A stretch of DNA of 64,000 bases from Allobosea robiniae. GTDB taxonomy: Bacteria; Pseudomonadota; Alphaproteobacteria; Rhizobiales; Beijerinckiaceae. The stretch is from NCBI RefSeq assembly GCF_900102525.1, contig NZ_FNBZ01000002.1:62001-126000 (forward strand), written 5' to 3'. The notes below the pieces were generated by a model. That model ran no database searches, had not been told where the DNA came from, and worked only from the letters and a program-made list of their open reading frames with translations. Below are positions 36,492 through 44,394 of the stretch, one piece after another (the stretch's first letter is position 1; each line of letters starts with the position of its first letter). Position numbers and translations under genes: made by a program.

Positions 36492-36610
36492 CCTGCGAAG
36501 CCGAAGCTGGATCCGCTGCTGCCGGTTATCGAGGCGATCCTGGATGGGGATCGGGCGTCTCCGGTGAACTTCTGGACGACGTCCGGATCTTCGACGCGTT
36601 TGAGGGCGCC
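36492..36610 (+). pseudogene. IS21 family transposase (IstA) fragment
   Basis: The plus strand reads PAKPKLDPLLPVIEAILDGDR, which resembles the KLDPF-x-IIDxIL-xxD segment of IstA transposases. A frame change then leads to a stretch resembling RIF(E)RLR, the next conserved piece. Only about 40 codons survive, with no ends, so it is a dead fragment. It begins within 12 bases of the end of the duplicated segment. Confidence 0.5.
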
Positions 36611-36659
36611 CGAAATAACGGGCTCGCCCTTTGCGGGCTCTGCAGGCTCGATGCGATCT

Positions 36660-37883
36660 TCAGGCGGTTAGGACCTTGCCTCCCTGCATGACGAGGCGAA
36701 CGTCGCGCAGAGCGGCGAGATGGCTCAGCGGATCGGCTCCGACAACAAGGACGTCGGCCGCCAGACCGGGAGTGAGACTGCCGGTCTGAGTCTCGATGTC
36801 GATGACTTTTGCAGCGTAGCCGGTGGCGGAGACGATGGTTTCCATCGCCGTCATCCCGCCTTCCTGCATCAGCTCCATTTCCAGCGGCAGATCGTCGAAG
36901 CGCGTGAAGCGCCAGCCGGCGTCAGTGCCCGCGACGAAGCTCACGCCGGCCTCGCGCAACTGGCGGAACTGGTAGAGGTTCTGGGCTGCAGATTTCTCCC
37001 AGCGGACCAGGAAGGCCGCCTCGGTCTCGGTGAGCGACGGTCTTCCGCGCAGTTCGCGAAGCACGGCGCCACCGACCGCGAGCGTGCCCGTCACGGGGAT
37101 GCCCGACTTCGCCAGCTTCTCGGCGACGGCCGGCTCATAGACCTGCCGGCCGGTGCGGTCGGAGATGAAGCCGGCATGCTCGAGCTGATCGAAGCCAGCC
37201 TCGATCGCCATCTCGATCGAGCGGGCGCAGAGGCAATGCGCGGTCGCCTTGCGATCGAAGCGATGAGCCTCGTCGACCATGGCATTGAGCTCTTCCTGCG
37301 AGAAGGCCGGGTTCCAGGATTGCGTGCCGACAGTGCCACCGCCGCTCGCCATCACCTTGATGAAGTCGGCCCCGAGCTTGATCATCTCGCGGACTTTCTT
37401 GCGGACGCCGTCGACGCCATCGGCCTCGCCGCCGAGATACCAGACATGGCCGCCGGTGATCGTGATCGCCTGGCCGCAGGCGACGACGCGGGCGCCCTCG
37501 CCATGGCCGAGCTGCAGGGCGCGGCGGACGTCGATGGCCGTGCGCCCCTTGGCGCCGAGATCGCGCAGCGTCGTGATACCGGCCTTCAGCGCTTTGACCG
37601 TCGCCAGCGCCGAGGTCGCGACCAAGACGCCTTCCGTCTCGCGCACGGCGTCTTCGAGAATGGTGCCATCACCGGGCAGATTGAGATGGACATGCGTGTC
37701 GATCAGGCCCGGAAGGATCGTCGCGCCGGGATAGTCGTGGGTCTCGGTGCCCGACAATTCGGCCGGGACAGGGCCGGACAGGACCGCCTCTACCTTGCCG
37801 CCGGAGACCACGAGGACCGGATCCTGCACCGGAGCGGCACCAGTTCCGTCGATGAGTTGGGCGGCCTTGATCAGCGTCTTCAC
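36660..37883 (-). CDS. Amidohydrolase family protein (Xaa-Pro dipeptidase/imidazolonepropionase-like)
   Basis: A 407-residue metal-dependent hydrolase. The TIM-barrel metal motifs are present: LPGLIDTHVHLN, a carboxylated-Lys candidate in DFIKVMASGG, His in KATAHC and LEHAGF, and the catalytic Asp in GTDAGW. Related enzymes cleave N-acylated or C-terminal dipeptides such as Xaa-Arg or Xaa-Lys. It has no signal peptide. It is the last gene of an operon with a peptide binding protein and two permeases, so it probably hydrolyses the imported compound. Confidence 0.9.
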   Translation of the reverse strand: MKTLIKAAQLIDGTGAAPVQDPVLVVSGGKVEAVLSGPVPAELSGTETHDYPGATILPGLIDTHVHLNLPGDGTILEDAVRETEGVLVATSALATVKALKAGITTLRDLGAKGRTAIDVRRALQLGHGEGARVVACGQAITITGGHVWYLGGEADGVDGVRKKVREMIKLGADFIKVMASGGGTVGTQSWNPAFSQEELNAMVDEAHRFDRKATAHCLCARSIEMAIEAGFDQLEHAGFISDRTGRQVYEPAVAEKLAKSGIPVTGTLAVGGAVLRELRGRPSLTETEAAFLVRWEKSAAQNLYQFRQLREAGVSFVAGTDAGWRFTRFDDLPLEMELMQEGGMTAMETIVSATGYAAKVIDIETQTGSLTPGLAADVLVVGADPLSHLAALRDVRLVMQGGKVLTA

Positions 37884-37962
37884 GGCATTCGCTCCCGGAG
37901 CGTCTTATCTTGATCGGATAGAAAAATGGCGGAGCCGCTCGCGAGCAGCTCCGCCGTCAGGC

Positions 37963-39543
37963 TCAGTCGGCCAGCGAAGCCGCGCCGAGATATTCGAAGC
38001 CGCCGCCCGAATAGGTCACTCCGGTCAGCTTCTTCGAGGTCATCACCAGATCGACGTTCTGGCGGATCGGCAGCATCACCGCCTCGTCCATCAGGAGCTT
38101 CTGGAGCTCCTGATAGATCGCGACGCGCTTGGTGGAGTCACCCTCTTCGCGGCCCTGTTTGAAGAGCGCGTCGAGCTTCGGGTTCGAATAGTGGCTCCAG
38201 TTGAAGTACTGGCCGGCGGTGAACCAGCCCGAGAGGGCATCCGGATCGACGCCGATGTACTGAAGCGGCGTCAGCGACATGTCGCCGTTGATGTTGGCCG
38301 CGAGCCAGGCCGGCGAGGCGAGCAGCTGGACATTGGCCTCCATGCCGACTTTCTGGAGGTAGTTCTGGATGGCCTGAGCCAGCAGCGGATAGGACGTCGA
38401 GGTGGAGATGGCGGTCAGCGTCAGGGAAAGGCGCTTGCCGTCCTTCTCCCAGAAACCGTCCTTTTTGGTCCAGCCGCCCTCCTTGAGGGTGGCCTCGGCC
38501 TTGGCCGGGTCATAGGGGTACATCGTCTCAAGCGACTTGTCGTAGCCGAACATCGAGGGCTGCAGCGGGGTCAGCGAAGGCTGAATCGCGCCGGCCTCGG
38601 CGAGCTGGACGACGCCCTTCTTGTCGATGGCGTACTGGATGGCGCGGCGCACGGCGACGTCGTCGGTCGGGAACTTCTTGGCATTGACGGGGGCGAAGAT
38701 GCCCAGCCCCGTGATCGGGACCGGGATCGCGGTGAAGCGATCCATCTTCTGCATCGCGTTCCAGTGCACGCCCGGCGTCTGCTGCATCATCTGCGACTGG
38801 CCGGCCTGGAACTGGCTCACGCGGGCCTGCGGATTGGTGACGATCTGGAATTTCACCTCCGCGATGTTCGGCGGTCCCTTGTGGCCGACGGAGGGCGGGT
38901 TCCAGTTGTAGGCCTCGTTGCGCTTGACCACGAGGCTCTGGTTCGGCTCGTAGCTGACAAAGGAATAGGGGCCGGTGCCGACAGGGTTCAGGCCGAGGTC
39001 CTTGCCGTATTTGACGATGGCGGCCGGAGACTGCATGCCGAGATAGGGCACGCCCAGCTGCCGCAGCAGCGGCGCGTAAGGCGTCGCGCACTTGATGTCG
39101 ACGGTGAACTTGCCAGTGGCGACCGCTTCCTTGCAGGGCCCGAGCAGCGCGATCGAGACCTTGGCGGCGGTGTCTTTGTTGGTGATGTACTTGATGTTTT
39201 CGACGACGGATTCAGCATCGAAGGCCGTGCCGTCATGGAACTTCACATCCTCGCGCAGGGTGAAGCTGTAGGTCAGCCCGTCGGCCGAGACCGACCACTT
39301 GGTCGCCAGCAACGGCTCGACCTTGAAGTCCGGCGTCAGCCAGACCAGTGTGTCGAAGATGTTGACCAGCAACGGGCCCTGGTTGCGGGCACCGGTAGTG
39401 GCCGGGTTGAGCGTGTCGATTGGCTCGGCCCAGCCGACCGTGATCTTGGCGTTCTTGTTGGGTGCCTGTGCCTGCGCGCCCGATATGGCGAGTGTCGAGA
39501 GGCCTACCAGCAGCAGCCCCGAAATCCCTGTCTTCATCGCCAT
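37963..39543 (-). CDS. Peptide ABC transporter substrate-binding protein (SBP family 5)
   Basis: A 526-residue family 5 binding protein. The signal peptide covers residues 1-26 (ISGAQAQ). The family signature LLATKWSVSADGLTYSFTLREDVKFHDGTAFDAESV follows near residue 80. It lies 20 bases downstream of the DppC-type permease gene and about 80 bases upstream of the amidohydrolase gene on the same strand. It likely captures peptides or glutathione-like or amide compounds in the periplasm. Confidence 0.93.
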   Translation of the reverse strand: MAMKTGISGLLLVGLSTLAISGAQAQAPNKNAKITVGWAEPIDTLNPATTGARNQGPLLVNIFDTLVWLTPDFKVEPLLATKWSVSADGLTYSFTLREDVKFHDGTAFDAESVVENIKYITNKDTAAKVSIALLGPCKEAVATGKFTVDIKCATPYAPLLRQLGVPYLGMQSPAAIVKYGKDLGLNPVGTGPYSFVSYEPNQSLVVKRNEAYNWNPPSVGHKGPPNIAEVKFQIVTNPQARVSQFQAGQSQMMQQTPGVHWNAMQKMDRFTAIPVPITGLGIFAPVNAKKFPTDDVAVRRAIQYAIDKKGVVQLAEAGAIQPSLTPLQPSMFGYDKSLETMYPYDPAKAEATLKEGGWTKKDGFWEKDGKRLSLTLTAISTSTSYPLLAQAIQNYLQKVGMEANVQLLASPAWLAANINGDMSLTPLQYIGVDPDALSGWFTAGQYFNWSHYSNPKLDALFKQGREEGDSTKRVAIYQELQKLLMDEAVMLPIRQNVDLVMTSKKLTGVTYSGGGFEYLGAASLAD

Positions 39544-39563
39544 ATCCCCTTTTTTGGGCGGCT

Positions 39564-40475
39564 TCAGCCGCGATTGAGCGTCGGGTCGAGTTCATCCCGC
39601 AGACCATCGCCGACCAGGTTCACGCCGACGACGAAGAGTGAGAGGAAGAGTCCTGGGAACACCGTGATCCACCAGGCGAGCGTGATGTAGTTCTGGCCGT
39701 CGTTCAGGATCGCGCCGAGCTCCGGCGTCGGCGGCTGAACGCCGAGGCCGATGAAGCCGAGCGCCGTGACCCAGAGCGCGGCGATGCCGAGCCAGGTCGT
39801 GGTCAGCACGATGATGCCTGACATCACATTGGGCAGGATGTAGCGCAGGATGATCCGCGCCTGGGAGGCGCCGGCGCAGCGCGCCGCCTCGACGTAAGGC
39901 AACCCGCGAACCTCGACCGTCGCCCCCTCGACGAGCCGTGCGAAGACCGGCACGAGGATCACCGCGATGGCGAGGACGCCGTTGACGAGACCTGGTCCGA
40001 GGATCGCCGTCACGGTGAGCGCCAGCAGGATGCCGGGGAAGGCAAGGAGTAGGTCGATGAGGCGCATGATGCCGAAGCCCACCGCCCCGCCAACATAGCC
40101 CGCGACGATCCCGACCGTGGTGCCGGCGAGTGCCCCGAGCAGGACCACGGAGAGGCTGGCGATCATCGTGGTGCGCGCGCCGATCAGAACCCGCGCAAGC
40201 AGGTCACGGCCAAATGCATCAGTGCCCATGAGGTGGACCGCGGTGGGCGGCGAGAAGGTCGCCATCGGATCCTGCGCGACTGGATCGACCGTGATGAACA
40301 GCGGCAGGACGAAGGCGAGGAACGCCAGCATCGTGCAGATGACGAGACCGAGCGAAAGACTGCGGTGACGAAGCGCGCGCAGCACGGCGCGGCGGCGCGA
40401 CCAGCGACGGGTAGCGAGCACGGCCGGATTGGGCTCGACTGCGAAGACGGCGGGAATTTGAGCGCTATCCGTCAT
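39564..40475 (-). CDS. Peptide ABC transporter permease (DppC type)
   Basis: A 303-residue permease. An N-terminal cytoplasmic stretch precedes six transmembrane helices, with the DppC landmarks MGTDAFGRDLLARVLIGARTTM and the coupling loop YVEAARCAGASQARIILRYILPNVMSG. The start ATG at 40475 overlaps the DppB stop by 4 bases. This second peptide importer has no ATPase genes of its own. Confidence 0.93.
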   Translation of the reverse strand: MTDSAQIPAVFAVEPNPAVLATRRWSRRRAVLRALRHRSLSLGLVICTMLAFLAFVLPLFITVDPVAQDPMATFSPPTAVHLMGTDAFGRDLLARVLIGARTTMIASLSVVLLGALAGTTVGIVAGYVGGAVGFGIMRLIDLLLAFPGILLALTVTAILGPGLVNGVLAIAVILVPVFARLVEGATVEVRGLPYVEAARCAGASQARIILRYILPNVMSGIIVLTTTWLGIAALWVTALGFIGLGVQPPTPELGAILNDGQNYITLAWWITVFPGLFLSLFVVGVNLVGDGLRDELDPTLNRG

Positions 40476-41392
40476 CGTGCGATCCGCGGATCGAGCACGG
40501 GGTAGAGGATATCGACGATGAAGTTCGACAGTGCGTAGATGAGCGCGATCATCATGATCAGCGCCTGCACCGTCATGTAGTCCTTGGCCAGAATCGCCTG
40601 GATCAGGAGGCGTCCGATGCCCGGCCGCGAGAATACAGTCTCGACGATGACCGAGCCGGAGAGGAGTTGGCCGATCTGCAGGCCGACGATGGTGAGGATC
40701 GGCAGCAGCGCATTGCGCATGACATGCCAAGCGAACAACCTGACCTCCGGCACACCCTTGGCGCGGGCGGTGGTGACGTGCTGCTGTGCCAGCGCAGTGA
40801 TGACGCTGGAGCGAATGAAGCGGGCATTGAAGCCCATCGTGCCGAGAGCCAGTGTCACCGCCGGCAACACGAGGCCCTTTAGTCCGGTCCCGCCGACGAC
40901 ATCGAAGATCGGCCATACAACGGCGAACATCAGGATCAGCAGCAGGCCGAGCCAGAAGCTCGGGATCGACATGCAGATCAGCGCGAAGCCCATGCCGGCG
41001 GTGTCGGCTGCGCGATTGCGTCTCACTGCCGCGACGATGCCGATCGCCGAACCGAAGATCAGCGAGATCGTCAATGCCGCCAGCGTCAACTGGGCAGTCG
41101 CAGGAAAGCTGGAGGCGATCAGCGATGAGACCGTTTGCTGGTTCGCATAGGAATAGCCGAAATCACCGCGGAGCACCTGGCCGATCCAGACGAAGTACTG
41201 CTCGTGCAGCGGTCGGGTCAGGCCCAGCTGCTCACGCAGTCTCGAGATCATCTCTTTGTCGCCCGCGCCGGTGCCCAGCATGGCGATGACGGGGTCGCCA
41301 GGAATCAGGCGGATGATGAGGAAGGCTACGACAGTGATGCCGAAGGTCAGGGCTATGATCGCGACGAGGCGCTTGAGGACATAGCCGGCCAT
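40472..41392 (-). CDS. Peptide ABC transporter permease (DppB type)
   Basis: A 306-residue permease with six transmembrane helices. It has the typical DppB N-terminus (LKRLVAIIALTFGITVVAFLIIRLIPGDP) and the coupling loop TTARAKGVPEVRLFAWHVMRNALLPI. It is the first gene of the operon DppB-DppC-binding protein-amidohydrolase. The divergent GntR gene starts 206 bases away. Confidence 0.93.
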   Translation of the reverse strand: MAGYVLKRLVAIIALTFGITVVAFLIIRLIPGDPVIAMLGTGAGDKEMISRLREQLGLTRPLHEQYFVWIGQVLRGDFGYSYANQQTVSSLIASSFPATAQLTLAALTISLIFGSAIGIVAAVRRNRAADTAGMGFALICMSIPSFWLGLLLILMFAVVWPIFDVVGGTGLKGLVLPAVTLALGTMGFNARFIRSSVITALAQQHVTTARAKGVPEVRLFAWHVMRNALLPILTIVGLQIGQLLSGSVIVETVFSRPGIGRLLIQAILAKDYMTVQALIMMIALIYALSNFIVDILYPVLDPRIAR

Positions 41393-41466
41393 CGATCAGC
41401 CCATCCCGCCCGCTGTGGAGGACGTGGGTGCGGAGAAGGTCGGCCCTGATGCGTCGCTTCCGAACT

Positions 41467-41478
41467 GTACCATGATAC
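41467..41478. promoter_or_regulatory. Possible operator of the YtrA-type GntR regulator
   Basis: GTACCATGATAC is a 12-base palindrome with one mismatched pair. It lies in the 206-base space between the divergent DppB and GntR genes, followed by AT-rich sequence. Its place fits an operator for the neighbouring regulator. No second copy was found. Confidence 0.35.
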
Positions 41479-41598
41479 TATAACACTCTCACGTGCGTCA
41501 GCGGCCGTCAATAAGTTCCATGTGGGACGAAATTCCTCGGATAGGCAAATGAGTGACTCGCAGCAAACGCGCCGCAGCACGTGTTGGGAAGGCAACGC

Positions 41599-42555
41599 AT
41601 GGATTTCACGATCGACAGGTCCTTGCCGATTTCGATCCGGCAGCAGCTCAAGGGCTTGATCGAATATGCGATCGCTTGTGGCGATGCGGCACCGGGTGAG
41701 CCGTTACCCTCGGTCAGGGACTTGGCTTCTGCACTCGGCGTGGCACCGATGACCGTGAGCCAAGCTTACTCCGATCTAAAGGGGCTCGGGCTGATAGAGA
41801 CCCGCGCAGGTTCGGGCACCTTCATTGCCGAAAGCGGCGGCGAGCCGTTGCACGCGCAGGAGGGCTTTGCCGCGCTGCATGGTCAGATCGACGCGTTGAT
41901 CGATAAGGGTTTGTCGCTCGGGTTGCGCACCTCGGATGTTGCATCGCTGATCCATGCACGACTGGCGTCGCGGGCCCGTCTCGGCCGCCGCAAGAGCATT
42001 GCAGTGGTCGGCCTCTTCGGGCCGACAACGGCGCGCTACGCCCGTCTGATCGCGGAGCAGATCGGCCCGACAGCAACCGTCGAACCGGCGACGATGAATC
42101 AGATTCAGCAGGATTCCGCATCCCGGTCGAGGATCGCTTCGTCCGATCTCGTCGTGACCTTCGTCAACCGAAGACGCGAAGTTGCCAGCCTTTTGCCCGG
42201 CGCCCGAGTCGTTGGGATACGCTTTGTTCCTGCCGAGGAGACGCGTCGCGCGCTTGCGGCCATCGAGTCGGGGGCTCGCCTGCTGCTGGTTGCTCGCGTT
42301 CCGGAGTTCCTGCCGATCATGAAGTCGGGGGTTACCCGCTTTGCAACCTCTCTCGGGCTTCTGAATTTGACAGCAGGGAGCGCCGCCGACATCGCGTCGC
42401 TGGCGGCACAGGTGGATGCACTCGTTTATGCGTCGGGGACCGAAGACGTCTTAGCAACCATTCCGCAAATGCTGCCGACGATCGAGTATCGCCACATTCC
42501 AGACCCCGTTGATGTTCAGCGTCGGATCGCTTCACTTTTGGACCATGAAGGCTAG
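41599..42555 (+). CDS. GntR family regulator with unassigned C-terminal domain
   Basis: A 318-residue protein. The GntR winged helix spans residues about 5-70 (SIRQQLKGLIEYAIACGDAAPGEPLPSVRDLASALGVAPMTVSQAYSDLKGLGLIETRAGSGTF). The C-terminal 220 residues are neither UTRA nor FCD nor aminotransferase-like. They look like a two-lobed alpha/beta sensor (IAVVGLFGPTTARYARLIAEQIG; ARVVGIRFVPAEETRRAL). The start at 41599 has GGGAAGG upstream. It is divergent from the second peptide importer and likely regulates it. Confidence 0.85.
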   Translation: MDFTIDRSLPISIRQQLKGLIEYAIACGDAAPGEPLPSVRDLASALGVAPMTVSQAYSDLKGLGLIETRAGSGTFIAESGGEPLHAQEGFAALHGQIDALIDKGLSLGLRTSDVASLIHARLASRARLGRRKSIAVVGLFGPTTARYARLIAEQIGPTATVEPATMNQIQQDSASRSRIASSDLVVTFVNRRREVASLLPGARVVGIRFVPAEETRRALAAIESGARLLLVARVPEFLPIMKSGVTRFATSLGLLNLTAGSAADIASLAAQVDALVYASGTEDVLATIPQMLPTIEYRHIPDPVDVQRRIASLLDHEG

Positions 42556-42848
42556 TTGGCCGGTGTCCGCGGCGCGACTGGCTGGCCCACCTTCGATCGG
42601 CTCATGAGTGCGTCCTCAACCGGACAATGCCTACGCCCGTAATCGGGTCAGGATTGGCCGCAAAATCGCCTCGCAAACTGGGTTGCCGGAAAGCGGATGT
42701 TCCGCGTGTCCGTCAAGGGCCACAAACGCCGGTCGCTCGTCCGGGCGTATTGCGTCACTTCCCCAGTCGACGGGAGGGCGTGATCTGCTCCCGAAGTCCA
42801 TGGGCCGGGAAGCCATGCAGGCGGCCGGCGTTCGCTGAACAACAAAAA

Positions 42849-42872
42849 GGCCCGGCCGTCAAACGCCGGGCC
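42849..42872 (-). terminator. Leftward intrinsic terminator without an obvious gene
   Basis: GGCCCGGC (42849-42856) pairs with GCCGGGCC (42865-42872) around an 8-base loop. On the minus strand the stem is followed by TTTTTGTT. It is well placed to end a minus-strand transcript coming from 42880-43090, where no gene is found. The GntR gene converges from the left, and the flanking A-run could also let it act rightward weakly. Confidence 0.65.
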
Positions 42873-43153
42873 CCACTCATTTTGCGGAAGCCAATCGTCT
42901 ACGTGCCGACATGAGCGGGGCGGGGCGGACCGGCGTCGGCGCGGCTGCGCAATCCGGACCAGCTGCGCCGCGCCGCCACCTACTGCGAATGTTTGTGCTC
43001 GCGAAAGTGACCTAAGCCAGCTGTGCCATCCGATGTATAAATATGGGCAAGTTTCGTACTTCGCATTGCACAAGAAGCCCCTCATTGAGGGGCTCCAAGA
43101 ACGTTAAGGGCCTGCTTTGCACCAAACGATGTACAGGAGGCTGGGTGGAATAA

Positions 43154-43172
43154 GGCGACGGGGCCTTTTTTT
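43154..43172 (+). terminator. Right half of a rightward intrinsic terminator
   Basis: GGCGACGGGGCC followed by seven T (43154-43172) looks like the 3' arm and U-tract of an intrinsic terminator. The 5' arm is not found in the 60 bases upstream. A matching 5' arm, AAAAGGCCCCCGTC, lies after petC at 14868-14881. Confidence 0.5.
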
Positions 43173-43213
43173 ATTGTCCGAGGATAGCCGCGAACGATCG
43201 GGTCTCCGGTGTC

Positions 43214-43297
43214 ATGCTCGCCCTTGTGGCGAGCATCCACGTCTTCAACACGGTTCTTTGGCAAGCGAAGACGTGGCTGGTCGGGACAAGCCCGACC
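43214..43297. repeat. Cluster of three REP-like palindromes
   Basis: ATGCTCGCC/GGCGAGCAT (43214-43236), CCACGTCTTC/GAAGACGTGG (43237-43276) and GGTCGGG/CCCGACC (43279-43297) are three consecutive perfect hairpins. The last resembles intergenic palindromes common in Rhizobiales. No coding sequence is present. Confidence 0.55.
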
Positions 43298-43383
43298 ATG
43301 ACCGAATGCGCGCCCCTGTGATCGACGAACCGTATTGCGACCGTCATCGAAAGGTGGTCCTTTCCGCGCCCGTATTTGTTGTC

Positions 43384-43429
43384 GCATCGAATCCTTCCGA
43401 AAAATGGCTTCCACTTTTCGGGTCGATGC
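43384..43429 (+). promoter_or_regulatory. Long hairpin in the mtnP leader
   Basis: An outer stem of GCATCGA (43384-43390) and TCGATGC (43423-43429) encloses CCGAAAAATGG (43397-43407) and CCACTTTTCGG (43411-43421), paired with one mismatch. It ends 15 bases before the mtnP ATG, directly ahead of its ribosome-binding site. It resembles a dispersed Rhizobiales intergenic palindrome more than a known riboswitch. Confidence 0.5.
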
Positions 43430-43444
43430 TCGAGGAAATCGACC

Positions 43445-44323
43445 ATGAGCGAAGCCGTTCTCGGAATCATCGGCGGATCGGGCATCTACGATCTGCCGGG
43501 CCTGACCGACCTGCGCGAGGAGCGCATCGAAAGCCCGTGGGGCGAACCTTCGGATATCTTGCGGATCGGCCGGATCGGCCAGACGAAGATCGTCTTCCTT
43601 CCTCGTCACGGGCGCGGCCACGCGATCCCGCCCTCCGAGATCAACTACCGGGCCAATATCGACGTGCTGAAGCGGGCGGGGGTGACCGATCTCGTCTCGC
43701 TCTCCGCCTGCGGCTCCTACAAGGCCGAGCTCTATCCCGGCCTGTTCGTGCTGGTCGACCAGTTCGTCGACCGGACGAGCCGGCGCGAGAATTCCTTCTT
43801 CGGCCGGGGCTGCGTCGCCCATGTCTCCGTCGCCCATCCGGTCGGGCCCGCCCTGCAGGCGCGGATCGCGGCGGCGGCGCAGGCCGAGGCGCTGCCCTTC
43901 GTCCGCGGCGGGACGCTGGTCACGATGGAAGGTCCGCAATTCTCGACCTATGCGGAATCGATGACCTATCGCGGGCTCGGCTATGACCTGATCGGCATGA
44001 CGGCGATGCCCGAGGCCAAGCTCGCCCGCGAAGCCGAGATCACCTATGCCACGGTCGCGATGGTGACCGATTACGACTGCTGGCACGAGTTGCACGGCGC
44101 CGTCGATGTGGCCTCGGTCATCGCGGTGCTGCACGACAATGCCGACAAGGCGCGGCGCCTCGTGGCGCGGCTCGCCGCCGATTTCCCGGGGCAGCGCGAG
44201 CCGTGCCCGGCCGGCTCCCATAACGCGCTCGACAACGCCATCGTGACGGCGCCGGCCTTCCGCGATCCGGCGCTGCTGGCGAAGCTCGACGCCGTCGCCG
44301 GGCGCGTGCTCGAGGCGGCGTGA
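43445..44323 (+). CDS. mtnP: S-methyl-5'-thioadenosine phosphorylase
   Basis: A 292-residue phosphorylase of the MTAP/PNP family. Motifs are [35 protein letters not shown] and the purine-site stretch [40 protein letters not shown]. It splits methylthioadenosine into adenine and methylthioribose-1-phosphate. The start ATG at 43445 has GAGGAAA upstream. It is the first gene of mtnP-apt-mtnA-aldolase. Apt then reuses the adenine and MtnA takes the sugar phosphate. Confidence 0.95.
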   Translation: MSEAVLGIIGGSGIYDLPGLTDLREERIESPWGEPSDILRIGRIGQTKIVFLPRHGRGHAIPPSEINYRANIDVLKRAGVTDLVSLSACGSYKAELYPGLFVLVDQFVDRTSRRENSFFGRGCVAHVSVAHPVGPALQARIAAAAQAEALPFVRGGTLVTMEGPQFSTYAESMTYRGLGYDLIGMTAMPEAKLAREAEITYATVAMVTDYDCWHELHGAVDVASVIAVLHDNADKARRLVARLAADFPGQREPCPAGSHNALDNAIVTAPAFRDPALLAKLDAVAGRVLEAA

Positions 44324-44394
44324 TGACGGCGCCCTTGACGAAGCCGGCCCGGCGTCGGACCAAGGCCTCCGTCAGTTCTTCCGAGACGGTGTCC

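Larger units (their letters stand above)
35968..36659. other. Gene-free stretch made of a deleted duplicate and an IS remnant
   Basis: Positions 35986-36480 are a shortened copy of 26675-28008. From 36492 an IS21 transposase fragment follows. No intact gene is present. A 115-codon open frame (36127-36474, minus) is a chimera created by the deletion and is not a real gene. Confidence 0.8.
42556..43444. other. Long gene-free region before mtnP: hairpins and REP-like palindromes
   Basis: These 889 bases contain no supported gene. From left to right they hold a leftward intrinsic terminator (42849-42872), a hairpin of AGCCCCTC and GAGGGGCT (43076-43094), CGATGTA motifs (43031, 43127), a lone right half of a rightward terminator (43154-43172), three short palindromes (43214-43297) and a long hairpin in the mtnP leader (43384-43429). 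The boundary between the accessory block and the core probably falls near 43150. Confidence 0.6.

Noticed and set aside
37747..39690. 647-codon open frame on the plus strand
   Set aside because: Shadow of the binding-protein and amidohydrolase genes, which have clear signal peptide and metal motifs on the minus strand.
42648..43085. 145-codon minus-strand open frame before mtnP
   Set aside because: It runs through a terminator stem, has Arg/Pro/Ser-rich shadow composition and matches nothing I recognise.
43384..43444. SAM-type riboswitch ahead of mtnP
   Set aside because: The position would fit, but the structure is a simple nested hairpin without the core of any SAM or SAH riboswitch I know.
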